This document shows, piece by piece, positions 26,133 through 33,429 of a DNA stretch of 37,576 bases (positions within the stretch are counted from its first letter, which is position 1; every line of letters begins with the position of its first letter). The DNA comes from Campylobacteraceae bacterium. Lineage in GTDB: Bacteria; Campylobacterota; Campylobacteria; Campylobacterales; Sulfurovaceae. The notes under the pieces are model-generated. The model had not been told where the DNA came from. It did no database searches and saw only the letters and a list, made by a program, of their open reading frames with translations. The stretch spans positions 1-37,576 of the forward strand of contig JALXFN010000137.1 in assembly GCA_027068975.1 (NCBI GenBank), in the 5' to 3' direction. A program made the position numbers and the translations under genes.

Positions 26133-26651
26133 ATGTTACGTTTATTTTTACTTATTGCCCTATTTTTTACAGCTTGTACAAACAAGCATATGATTTTAAA
26201 AGATGTTAAACCAGTATCCAAAGAGCTTAGTATTGATGTTATTTCAAAAATCACTATACCTGTTCGTGAACAAGGATACAGTAACTTTAAAACTAAAGTT
26301 ATAAAAACAAAAAATGAACTAAACTCATTTATCTCAGATGTTAAAAAACAAAGTAACTGGAATAAAAAAGAGAACTTTTTACAAAGTTTACTTCTTAAAG
26401 AGATTGATTTTAATAGATATAATCTACTTCTGTACCGTATTACCGAATCTTCAGGGTCAACTGTTTTAGCTGTTGATGTTCCTAGAGGAGATGAACAAAA
26501 TATTATTATCCAAATAGGTAGGGATGAACCCAATATGAGAACAGCAGACATGGCTTACTATACGTTAGCTTATAAAATCAAAAAAAGTGTCAACACCATC
26601 ACCTTTGATAATGGCATAAAAAAAGATGTTATTAGATTAAAGAACTTCTAA
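26133..26651 (+). CDS. Small lipoprotein, not recognised
   Basis: 172 residues. Signal with lipobox FTAC (Cys15), preceded by AAAGGAG. The mature region is lysine-rich at the start, with no known motif. The last 15 bases overlap the converging folP gene. Confidence 0.6.
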   Translation: MLRLFLLIALFFTACTNKHMILKDVKPVSKELSIDVISKITIPVREQGYSNFKTKVIKTKNELNSFISDVKKQSNWNKKENFLQSLLLKEIDFNRYNLLLYRITESSGSTVLAVDVPRGDEQNIIIQIGRDEPNMRTADMAYYTLAYKIKKSVNTITFDNGIKKDVIRLKNF

Positions 26652-27773
26652 AACAGCCAAAGCCTGAAGATGCTCCTTTACATCATGACAACGCACAATA
26701 GAAGCTCCATTTTCCACAGCTTTTATATGAATTGTCAATGTTCCAGCCAATCGCTCTTCGGTTGGTGTAGGAACGATTTTATCTATCATAGACTTTCTAC
26801 TGGCTCCCACCAAAACCTCACATCCAAACTTTTTAAAATGTCTCATATTTTTTATAAGTGTAAGATTATGCTCTAATGTTTTTCCAAAACCTATACCCAC
26901 ATCTAAAATAATATCTTCACGCTTCATTCCCAAAGCTTCACACTTTAAAATACGCTCTTCAAAAAACTGAGAAACCTCTACCATTACATCACTATACTCA
27001 GGATTGTTTTGCATGGTTTGAGGTGTTCCTTGCATATGCATAATGCAAAGTTTAGCTTTGTACTCTATAGCCAACTTTACAACCTCATCATTTGAAGCAC
27101 CTGTAATATCATTTACCAAATTAAAGCCACTCTTTAAAGCATACTCTATAACCAAAGGAGTATAAGAGTCAACACTAAAAGAGACCTCATCATAAAGCTT
27201 TTCAGATTTTATAACATCACAAATGGGCTTTATACGTTTCAGCTCTTCATCTGCACTAACCACATCTGCATTGGGACGAGAAGAGACAGCTCCTATATCT
27301 ACAATATTGGCTCCATCTTTTATCATCTTTTTTATTTGAACTATGGCATCATCTGCTTGAAACCTAGAGCCTGAAAAAAAGCTATCATCATTGGCATTTA
27401 TAATTCCCATTATTTGAGTGGAATACTCTTTAATTTTTAAAAACTTTTGCAACTCTTGTGCCACTTTTTTTAGCCCAAATGGTTGAACTAACTCTTTTTT
27501 AGAGAGTATCTCCATATGTTTACGCGTACCTACAAGTAGACAATCATAAAACTCTTTTTCACAAGTAATTACCCCTGAAGGCGTAGCCAACTCAGCCCCG
27601 ATGCTTAGAGCATCTTGTTTCAAAATATTAGCAGCAGGTGTTTTTAAATCTTTAATAAAGAAGTAGAGCAACTCCATCTTTTTAGCCATAATAGAGACAC
27701 CTCCACCATGGACATTTAAATTTTTAAGAAACTGCTTCTTATCTTTTATGTTGCCTAGTTGATAAATCTGCAT
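26637..27773 (-). CDS. folP: Dihydropteroate synthase
   Basis: 378 residues: a Campylobacterota-type N-terminal extension of about 115 residues, then the TIM barrel. IMGIINANDDSFFSG is the first signature (the usual TPDSFS is changed, as in H. pylori), and GANIVDIGAVSSRPNA the second. A D-x-G-x-G-F-G-K segment and VGASRKS bind pterin and phosphate. It condenses p-aminobenzoate with dihydropterin diphosphate in folate synthesis and is the sulfonamide target. In H. pylori it directly follows holB; here it is separate. Confidence 0.9.
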   Translation of the reverse strand: MQIYQLGNIKDKKQFLKNLNVHGGGVSIMAKKMELLYFFIKDLKTPAANILKQDALSIGAELATPSGVITCEKEFYDCLLVGTRKHMEILSKKELVQPFGLKKVAQELQKFLKIKEYSTQIMGIINANDDSFFSGSRFQADDAIVQIKKMIKDGANIVDIGAVSSRPNADVVSADEELKRIKPICDVIKSEKLYDEVSFSVDSYTPLVIEYALKSGFNLVNDITGASNDEVVKLAIEYKAKLCIMHMQGTPQTMQNNPEYSDVMVEVSQFFEERILKCEALGMKREDIILDVGIGFGKTLEHNLTLIKNMRHFKKFGCEVLVGASRKSMIDKIVPTPTEERLAGTLTIHIKAVENGASIVRCHDVKEHLQALAVLEVL

Positions 27774-27838
27774 ACGATAACCTTTGATACTATTTGTATA
27801 ATTTTGTCAAGAAATATAAATTAGAGGAGAAATAAGAT

Positions 27839-27860
27839 TAGTGTGTCAAGAGACACACTA
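27839..27860 (-). terminator. Stem-loop after the TerB-like gene
   Basis: TAGTGTGTC (27839-27847) and GACACACTA (27852-27860) pair perfectly over a 4-base loop; on the minus strand a T-rich stretch follows. It ends the transcript of the gene at 27866. Confidence 0.65.
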
Positions 27861-27865
27861 TAAAA

Positions 27866-28504
27866 TTAACTATAAAGTTTAGGTACACCTAGTTTTTCAT
27901 GGAAAGCATCAACTGCCTCTTCTGAAAGTTTCAAACCCTTTGCAAGTTTATCTAAGTAAATAATTTCCTCTTTTGAGTCAAGCTTAATGGTCATTAAAGA
28001 TGAAAGATAAACTTCACCTTCTATCCCTTTAGCACTCTCTATCACACCTTCTATATCAAGGGGTGCAGACATTTCACTTTTTACAAAATCAAGCTCTTCT
28101 TGTGATACTTCGCCTATATGTTCAACTATTTTTGCTTGTTCCTCTTTGTCTATCTGTCCATCTGCTTTAGCAGCATTTATCATGGCTTTTAAAAGAATCT
28201 TTGCCTGTTCTTCTTGCGTTGGAGTTGTAGCCTCTACCTCTTTACCTGCAAGTGCCGATGCAAGTAAACTACCTAGTCCATTGTCACTACTAGATGATTT
28301 TGAACCACCCGTTAAACTAGAGAGTAAATCCCCTATTCCTCCTCCTTGTGAAGCAGATGAAGCATCACTTTTGCTTCCACCTAAAAGCCCACCTAGCATA
28401 TCACCGATTCCTCCCCCAGAAGAACCTCCACCCATCATACCTTTAGTAACTTTTGCGACTACCATACCCATTGCCATTTTTCCTAACATGCTCATCATGC
28501 TCAT
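27866..28504 (-). CDS. TerB/DUF533-like protein
   Basis: 212 residues. A Met-rich start and a Gly/Ser-rich low-complexity half (about 24-90), then a helical TerB-type domain (about 98-205, core ILLKAMINAAKADGQIDKEE) resembling DUF533/YebE. These domains bind metal or partners in tellurite-type stress systems and at membranes. AAAGGAAAC precedes the ATG. It is monocistronic. Confidence 0.7.
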   Translation of the reverse strand: MSMMSMLGKMAMGMVVAKVTKGMMGGGSSGGGIGDMLGGLLGGSKSDASSASQGGGIGDLLSSLTGGSKSSSSDNGLGSLLASALAGKEVEATTPTQEEQAKILLKAMINAAKADGQIDKEEQAKIVEHIGEVSQEELDFVKSEMSAPLDIEGVIESAKGIEGEVYLSSLMTIKLDSKEEIIYLDKLAKGLKLSEEAVDAFHEKLGVPKLYS

Positions 28505-28574
28505 ATTGTTTCCTTTTATTTAATTTTACTCCGAATTGTACCATAAATTAATTGGCTTTGATGACGTAATATAT

Positions 28575-29030
28575 TTATAATATATAGGGAATAAAAAGTT
28601 TCGTTGACTTTTTATAAGATTCATATGCCTCATCATGCTCTAGCCAAAGAGACTCTTCCTTTTTTGCTTTTAGTAGTAAAACTATAATAAGCATTAACCA
28701 CAAAAATATCTCTATTTTGGTTACTGTACTAACTAAAAATCCCAACATCATAACGATAACCGACGTATACATAGGGTGACGAACCCATGCATAAATGCCT
28801 GTTGTAATAAGTTTAGAACCTTCCCTTAGCTTTGGTTGAATATTGAAATTACCCAGTTGGTTATGAGTCAATGCCCACAAACCAACTATGGCACCAACTA
28901 TAAAAATGGCTACACCAAGTATAGATGAAAAAAAGCCTTTTGAAAGAATGACCATAAGTCCAATAATAGAGAATTGTAAAAAAACAAGAGTTTTTGGGTA
29001 AAGGAAGTGATTGCTTATTCTATTTATCAT
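28575..29030 (-). CDS. Isoprenylcysteine/phospholipid methyltransferase family protein
   Basis: 151 residues from ATG 29030; an upstream TTG at 29075 adds 15 residues but has no site. Four helices, and the motif RHPMYT in the catalytic loop define the ICMT/PEMT family. It probably methylates a lipid or small thiol/amine; the true substrate is unknown. A TACAAT box ends 6 bases before the ATG, so the mRNA may be nearly leaderless. Confidence 0.7.
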   Translation of the reverse strand: MINRISNHFLYPKTLVFLQFSIIGLMVILSKGFFSSILGVAIFIVGAIVGLWALTHNQLGNFNIQPKLREGSKLITTGIYAWVRHPMYTSVIVMMLGFLVSTVTKIEIFLWLMLIIVLLLKAKKEESLWLEHDEAYESYKKSTKLFIPYIL

Positions 29031-29117
29031 AACAGAATTGTAGCGTAAAAAATCCAACTCACCAATACTACACAATTTTTATTGTATAATCCAACCTTTA
29101 ATACAAAGGAATTAAAT

Positions 29118-29729
29118 TTGAAAAAAACATTATTACTGGCAACTGCCTTGCTATTTATTACAGCATGTTCAACTAAAAATGCTCAAGTTTCTAGTACCTC
29201 TGCACTAGCAGGAGATACAGAAGAGATGAAAACTCTTAAGTCTGCACTTGACCTTTACACAAAAGCAACCATTAACAATGATGTTCCTACACTTATGAGC
29301 TTTGTCTATCCAAAGGTATTTACCGTTGTTCCAAAAGAAAAAATGACAGAAGTTTTAACAAAAGCTTACGCATCAGGGAAAGTGCCTGTTATAAAAAATG
29401 TAAAACACCTAAAGGCTGAGCCTATTGAGAAATATGATGGAGGAATGTTTACCTTTATCGACTCAAGCATGACCACTGAGTTAAAATCTCCAAGAACAGA
29501 CAATCCAAAGTTTGAAGCATATATGTTAGAGATGCTAAAAAAACAACTGGCACCAAAAGGTGGAACAGTTAGCTTCGATAAAGACAAACATATCTATATA
29601 GTAAACCATTCAGATAGGACACTTGCTATCAATGAAAATGATGGATGGAAGTTCGCTGGAGTAAATCAAGCTAAAAAATATGCACAAAAAGGTCTTTTAG
29701 CACAAGAGATTGTTTCTAAACTAAATTAA
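29118..29729 (+). CDS. Lipoprotein, not recognised
   Basis: 203 residues from TTG 29118, which has AAAGGAA eight bases upstream; the frame extends to an ATG at 29082 but only 29118 gives a clean lipobox (ITAC, Cys17). A TATAAT box lies at 29085-29090. The mature part is NTF2-like in feel (SALDLYTKATINNDVPTL), with no known motif. Periplasmic face. Confidence 0.6.
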   Translation: MKKTLLLATALLFITACSTKNAQVSSTSALAGDTEEMKTLKSALDLYTKATINNDVPTLMSFVYPKVFTVVPKEKMTEVLTKAYASGKVPVIKNVKHLKAEPIEKYDGGMFTFIDSSMTTELKSPRTDNPKFEAYMLEMLKKQLAPKGGTVSFDKDKHIYIVNHSDRTLAINENDGWKFAGVNQAKKYAQKGLLAQEIVSKLN

Positions 29730-29754
29730 ATATTAAGTAGAAACTCAATAAATA

Positions 29755-29776
29755 TGTACTAATATATGTACATATA
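29755..29776. promoter_or_regulatory. YefM operator: two TGTAC sites 12 bases apart
   Basis: TATATGTACATATA (29763-29776) is a perfect 14-base palindrome with core TGTACA (29767). A second, partial TGTACT starts at 29755, 12 bases before. E. coli YefM binds paired TGTACA sites with the same 12-base spacing. It ends 12 bases before the ATG, next to AAAAGGAG. Confidence 0.7.
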
Positions 29777-29788
29777 AAAGGAGTTTCT

Positions 29789-30043
29789 ATGAAAACCATA
29801 AATTTTTCCCACACAAGACAAAATCTAGCGTCTACTTTTGATTCGGTTGTTGATAACTGTATGCCTGTTATAGTAACACGACAAAACAAAGAGCCTGTGG
29901 TTATTATCTCCATGAGAGATTACCGTGCTTTAGAAGAGACAGCCTACCTTATGCAGAGTGAAGCCAATGCCAAAAGATTAAATCGCTCAATCGCCCAACT
30001 TGAAGCTGGTCTTGGTACAAAACGAGAGCTTATAGAAGAATGA
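29789..30043 (+). CDS. yefM: YefM-type antitoxin
   Basis: 84 residues, Phd/YefM family: an N-terminal DNA-binding part with VIVTRQNKEPVVIISMRDYRALEE, and an unstructured acidic C-terminus that wraps the toxin. It represses its own operon and neutralises YoeB. It overlaps the toxin gene by 4 bases (ATGA), which keeps synthesis tight. The promoter operator is just upstream. Confidence 0.9.
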   Translation: MKTINFSHTRQNLASTFDSVVDNCMPVIVTRQNKEPVVIISMRDYRALEETAYLMQSEANAKRLNRSIAQLEAGLGTKRELIEE

Positions 30044-30297
30044 TACTTAGCTTTTCAGATGATGCATGGGAAGACTATCTTTACTGGCAACAGAATGACA
30101 AAAAAATTTTAAAAAAGCTCAATAGACTCATTAAAGAGATACAAAGAGAACCTTTTGAAGGCATTGGAGAACCTGAACCTCTAAAATACAACTGGTCAGG
30201 ATATTGGTCTAGGCGTATTACGATTGAACATCGTTTGGTCTATAAAGTGAGTGATGACAATTTGATGATTGCACAGTGTCGGTATCATTATTGGTAG
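30040..30297 (+). CDS. yoeB: YoeB-type mRNA interferase toxin
   Basis: 85 residues. Catalytic positions fall at the E. coli numbers: E46, R65, H83 and Y84 (the end reads CRYHYW, one residue longer than E. coli). YoeB enters the ribosomal A site and cuts mRNA during translation. Intact and in frame, so probably functional. It is followed by a degenerate repeat. Confidence 0.92.
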   Translation: MILSFSDDAWEDYLYWQQNDKKILKKLNRLIKEIQREPFEGIGEPEPLKYNWSGYWSRRITIEHRLVYKVSDDNLMIAQCRYHYW

Positions 30298-30376
30298 ATT
30301 CCGTCAAATAAAATCTAACCTCTCCCTGTTACTTTTTTTAATTATTGTATGGTTTGAGTTACCATATTCATAAGCA

Positions 30377-30397
30377 TTCCAAATCTCAGATTGGGAA
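30377..30397. repeat. Degenerate intergenic palindromic repeat, copy B
   Basis: TTCCAAATCT (30377-30386) faces AGATTGGGAA (30388-30397) with one mismatch, preceded by AAGCA. About 8-9 bases after it comes TTTAGATTT, as after copy C. Confidence 0.5.
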
Positions 30398-30497
30398 CAA
30401 TAAAAAAGTTTAGATTTTCTTCTTTTTTAAATAAAAACAAGAAGTTGTATTTGCCTATTGCTACTATTCGAGCTAATAGAGTTATTTCCGATTATGT

Positions 30498-31055
30498 TCA
30501 CCCAACACCTTTATTCTTTATTTTCAAAGAATTTATCTGTTTGGCTTGATTAGATATTTTTGTTTTTTGTTTTTCTATCTTTTCCTTTAAGAGACTTATC
30601 TCTTTAATCTGTTCAGCTTCTATCTCTTTTATATTATGGCACTGTTTTTTAATCAATTCAACAAACATGTTTAACAAATTCCATTCTGTTTCTTTCAATG
30701 TTGGTTCTAATTTAGATATTTTATCTGCTACTATATTTGCTTCTCTTGGAATCCAACTAATCCCAATATGATACTCTTTAGACAAAAATTGAATCATTTT
30801 AGAATTTACAGCACTTTGATTATCACACAAAATATGACATCCAAAATAATTATGTTTCTTGATATAAAATATAGCATTAAAAATAGCATATTGTTCAGCT
30901 TCACTACTATTCTCTATCTCATCAAGTTGTAAAATAGAAGTCAAGTTATTCTCTTTATCATACAAACTTATTTTAAAAACTGTGTTGTTTTCCATTCCTG
31001 AAGCATCTACATATATTAGTCTTCTAGGTCGTTTTGAATCAGGTAGATTATCCAT
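30498..31055 (-). CDS. RNase H-fold protein with C-terminal coiled coil
   Basis: 185 residues. The four acidic ligands of RNase H appear in order: D17 (YVDASG), E52 (SSEAEQYA), D78 (CDNQSAV) and D111 (IPREANIVADKISK). The last motif is of the plant/reverse-transcriptase RNase H type. A coiled coil of about 50 residues follows. It could cut RNA-DNA hybrids; a tethering or oligomerisation role for the tail is inferred. Housekeeping RNase HI is not expected here. It lies in an accessory patch between two toxin-type loci. Confidence 0.7.
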   Translation of the reverse strand: MDNLPDSKRPRRLIYVDASGMENNTVFKISLYDKENNLTSILQLDEIENSSEAEQYAIFNAIFYIKKHNYFGCHILCDNQSAVNSKMIQFLSKEYHIGISWIPREANIVADKISKLEPTLKETEWNLLNMFVELIKKQCHNIKEIEAEQIKEISLLKEKIEKQKTKISNQAKQINSLKIKNKGVG

Positions 31056-31130
31056 ATTATTCCAATATATTAAATTAATTTTAAATAATTATATTAATAT
31101 ATAGATATTGTATGGCTGAATAATTATAAT

Positions 31131-31240
31131 TAATGAACCTGACTCGTTACGACGTTTAACGTCGTAACCAAAAAGGGACATTTCGCTTGTTCCAATCCGT
31201 CCTCGGTTGAAACGCATACAAGGGTCAAAAAGAAAAAAAT
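31131..31240. other. GC-richer structured noncoding segment
   Basis: Contains a perfect hairpin GTTACGACG (31146-31154)/CGTCGTAAC (31160-31168) with a TTTAA loop, then a near-palindrome GGGACA...TGTTCC (31175-31193). It has higher G+C than its surroundings. It is downstream of the GNAT gene on the minus strand and has no coding frame I trust. A relic mobile repeat or a small RNA is possible. Confidence 0.4.
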
Positions 31241-31248
31241 AAATCACC

Positions 31249-31818
31249 TCAAAACACCAACGGATAATACATCCGAACACTCTCTCTCTTCGCAATATCC
31301 TTATCCACAAGAACAAAACTATTTTCTGCATAAAACTCTATCACACTGTCATTATTAATCGCATCCAAAATAATAAACCTACCACCAATAATATTTTTAG
31401 CATCTTTGATTGTCTCAATTGCATCATTTAAAATATATCTTCCAATTTTAAAAGAGCAAGAGTTTGATTTACCAAGTTGAGCTATTAGAAAACAGGCTAT
31501 CTCTTCACGATTTTTATCTATACCGTCAAGTTTTTTTATGGTGCTTTTTGAGATACCACTTGTCGAGAGAACATTGAGAGATATTGTAAAATAGGCGACA
31601 ACCTCGCCCTCTTTTGATAAGTAAAGATATGTTTTAGTAATCTCTCTTTTTTCAAATGAGATAGCTTTGCTAGAGTCATTTAGAAAATTTTGCAGGTCTA
31701 TGTTTTTGTGACATTTGAAAGTATTGAATAGTTTTGTTATAGTATCTAAATCGTATAGTTTTAAAAGTTCTGTTAGAGAGAAAAAATGTAGCTCTTGATA
31801 ATATTCTTGCGTTGTAAT
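31249..31818 (-). CDS. GNAT acetyltransferase (TacT-like?) with ATT start
   Basis: 189 residues. The frame is open from after a stop at 31828 and has no ATG, GTG or TTG until deep inside the domain. The natural start is ATT at 31818, one base from ATG (the next codons read T-T-Q-E), with AGGA seven bases before. GNAT features: the YFTISL strand, AQLGKS (acetyl-CoA region, about 114-118), FIILDAI and FYAENSFV (Y163). The length and lack of frameshift argue the protein is intact. Small GNAT toxins of the TacT/AtaT type acetylate aminoacyl-tRNA. If ATT is not used, it is start-lost. Its frame follows the 59-residue ORF. Confidence 0.65.
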   Translation of the reverse strand: MTTQEYYQELHFFSLTELLKLYDLDTITKLFNTFKCHKNIDLQNFLNDSSKAISFEKREITKTYLYLSKEGEVVAYFTISLNVLSTSGISKSTIKKLDGIDKNREEIACFLIAQLGKSNSCSFKIGRYILNDAIETIKDAKNIIGGRFIILDAINNDSVIEFYAENSFVLVDKDIAKRESVRMYYPLVF

Positions 31819-31822
31819 ATCT

Positions 31823-32002
31823 CTATCCTATGATAGTTTTTAGAAAATTTAGATTAGGTTTTCTTTTTCTAATACTAACTAAGGATAAAAACTTTTTATC
31901 TGATTTGGCTCTTTTTAACATATACTCTCTACTATGTGCATAGTTAATGGCTATTTCACTATTAACAGAAAAAATAATTTTTTCAAATATTGCTTTTGTC
32001 AT
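31823..32002 (-). CDS. 59-residue ORF before the GNAT gene; candidate antitoxin
   Basis: The ATG has AAGGA eight bases upstream and a TATAAT promoter. The product is basic and helical, with no membrane segment and no recognised family; it is not a ribbon-helix-helix DUF1778 protein, the usual partner of TacT. It ends 5 bases before the GNAT ATT start, so translation is probably coupled. Too short for many gene finders. Confidence 0.5.
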   Translation of the reverse strand: MTKAIFEKIIFSVNSEIAINYAHSREYMLKRAKSDKKFLSLVSIRKRKPNLNFLKTIIG

Positions 32003-32030
32003 GGTTTTTATCCTTTCTTGATTTTTCTAT

Positions 32031-32064
32031 ATTATAGCGTAGAGTCTTTTAAAAATTAGAGTCT
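32031..32064 (-). promoter_or_regulatory. Promoter with direct repeats for the GNAT module
   Basis: A TATAAT box (32031-32036) is preceded by two direct repeats TAGAGTCT on the plus strand (32040-32047 and 32057-32064), 17 bases apart. They overlap the -35 region, as expected of an operator. Confidence 0.45.
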
Positions 32065-32089
32065 ATCTTGGAAAAGAGATTATGTTTGC

Positions 32090-32180
32090 CGAATAGCCCT
32101 TAGCTCCCATGCTCTTTGTGGGTGGTGTTTTTGCTCCTCTGATTGCTACGCTTCTTTTGGCATTAGAATATTCATTTTCT
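32090..32180. other. GC-richer noncoding segment
   Basis: Between the GNAT module promoter and the DUF3999 gene. Higher G+C than the flanks; a broken plus-strand frame (TAG after four codons, then a hydrophobic 26-codon stretch to a stop at about 32188). Possibly a relic of a small membrane gene or a mobile repeat. Confidence 0.3.
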
Positions 32181-32211
32181 CATTTATAAAATCAAAAACC
32201 TCAAAAATCCC

Positions 32212-33429
32212 TTACCCCCTCTTTAACAACCCAAAAGCCACATACCCCAAAACACCCACAGCCAACAACATACCTAAAATAAACAGTTGCTCTTTATAAG
32301 CTTCAAAAAATGAAACCTTCTCTTCAACTACTTTTTCGACCTCTAACTTTTCCAGTTTGCCAAACACTCCTTTTACAAAAGGGTCTGTAGCTTTCACCAA
32401 ACTTCCTAACTCATATGAGGGCATTGTTAGGTTTTTGTCACCAAAATAGAGAGCATACTGCTCATTTGGATTGGCGATGAAGTAGAGGTAAGAGGGTTTA
32501 GTAACTAGCTCAATGCTATCTATAGTTAAAGGTTTGTTATCAGCGTTGTTAAGTACCAATTTTAGGTACTTGATTCTAGCCGAAAAATTAATGACCGTAT
32601 TTTTTTCTTGGCTCAAACTAGAGGAAAAAAGCGTAAAGTTTTGCAACCTTTTCCACTCTTTAGCATCATAAGAGAGATAGACTGTACCCGAACGTTTAAA
32701 GTTTTGCTCTTTGAACTTTACATAGAGTTTAGAAAAAGGAATGTTGTCTGTTTTAAAAATGTAACTACTCTCTTTTTTCTCTTCATCTATACTACTCTCT
32801 TGGGTTGGAATTTCTGTTCTATTAAAATTCCCTTTTACTTTATTAGCGTTTGAAAAAGTTGCCGACTTAATGGTCAAGTATTTACTCATCTCTCTTAGGT
32901 TCTGATACTTTTTATAAAACGAAGTTGTCTCATCAAGATGGTAAACAATGCTTATCTCTTTTACTTTTACCTTTGGAATGTTTAAGAGAAAGTTCCGAGT
33001 GCCTGTCTCATTGGAGTAGTCAAATATTTTTTGCTTTTCCAATACCAATTTACCATCGGCATACACATCTACACTACTCTCAAAGTTTCTATCTTCTATG
33101 TTTAGGTAAATCTTCTCTACATCAAAAGGCTTCTTCAAATGATACGTCAATTTTCCATTTTCTCGGTCATAAGAGGTGGCTGTTAGTCTCTTTTGGTTAA
33201 CAATATGTTTAGGAGAGTGTGACCGAATGAAGTACCCCTCTACCCCACTTTTACCATGCAGACGTACATCTCTATAGTCAGAAGAGCTATTGGCATAAAT
33301 CTCATTGTCTAACGCTACTTGAACCAAGGTTGGCTTAGTAACCTCATTGAAAACAATATCTTTTTTATAGGGTTGAGTGTTGGCAAAAAGCCCCACACTC
33401 ATAAAGAGTATTAGTAATATTTTTCTCAT
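32212..33429 (-). CDS. DUF3999 family membrane protein
   Basis: 405 residues. A signal peptide (about 1-17), a long beta-rich periplasmic region, and one membrane helix near the C-terminus (about 382-402) make it a bitopic envelope protein. DUF3999 genes regularly follow DUF2339 genes, as here (4-base ATGA overlap). The function of the pair is unknown. Confidence 0.75.
   Translation of the reverse strand: MRKILLILFMSVGLFANTQPYKKDIVFNEVTKPTLVQVALDNEIYANSSSDYRDVRLHGKSGVEGYFIRSHSPKHIVNQKRLTATSYDRENGKLTYHLKKPFDVEKIYLNIEDRNFESSVDVYADGKLVLEKQKIFDYSNETGTRNFLLNIPKVKVKEISIVYHLDETTSFYKKYQNLREMSKYLTIKSATFSNANKVKGNFNRTEIPTQESSIDEEKKESSYIFKTDNIPFSKLYVKFKEQNFKRSGTVYLSYDAKEWKRLQNFTLFSSSLSQEKNTVINFSARIKYLKLVLNNADNKPLTIDSIELVTKPSYLYFIANPNEQYALYFGDKNLTMPSYELGSLVKATDPFVKGVFGKLEKLEVEKVVEEKVSFFEAYKEQLFILGMLLAVGVLGYVAFGLLKRG

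Noticed and set aside
26102-26551. 149-codon minus-strand frame
   Set aside because: Antisense to the lipoprotein gene at 26133, which has a lipobox and an AAAGGAG site.
28146-28523. 125-codon Pro/Ser-rich plus frame
   Set aside because: Antisense to the Gly/Ser-rich half of the TerB-like gene; a composition artefact.
31089-31331. An 80-codon minus-strand frame rich in Arg/Ile/Phe
   Set aside because: It overlaps the GNAT 3' end out of frame, runs through the hairpin segment at 31146-31168 and has no ribosome site.
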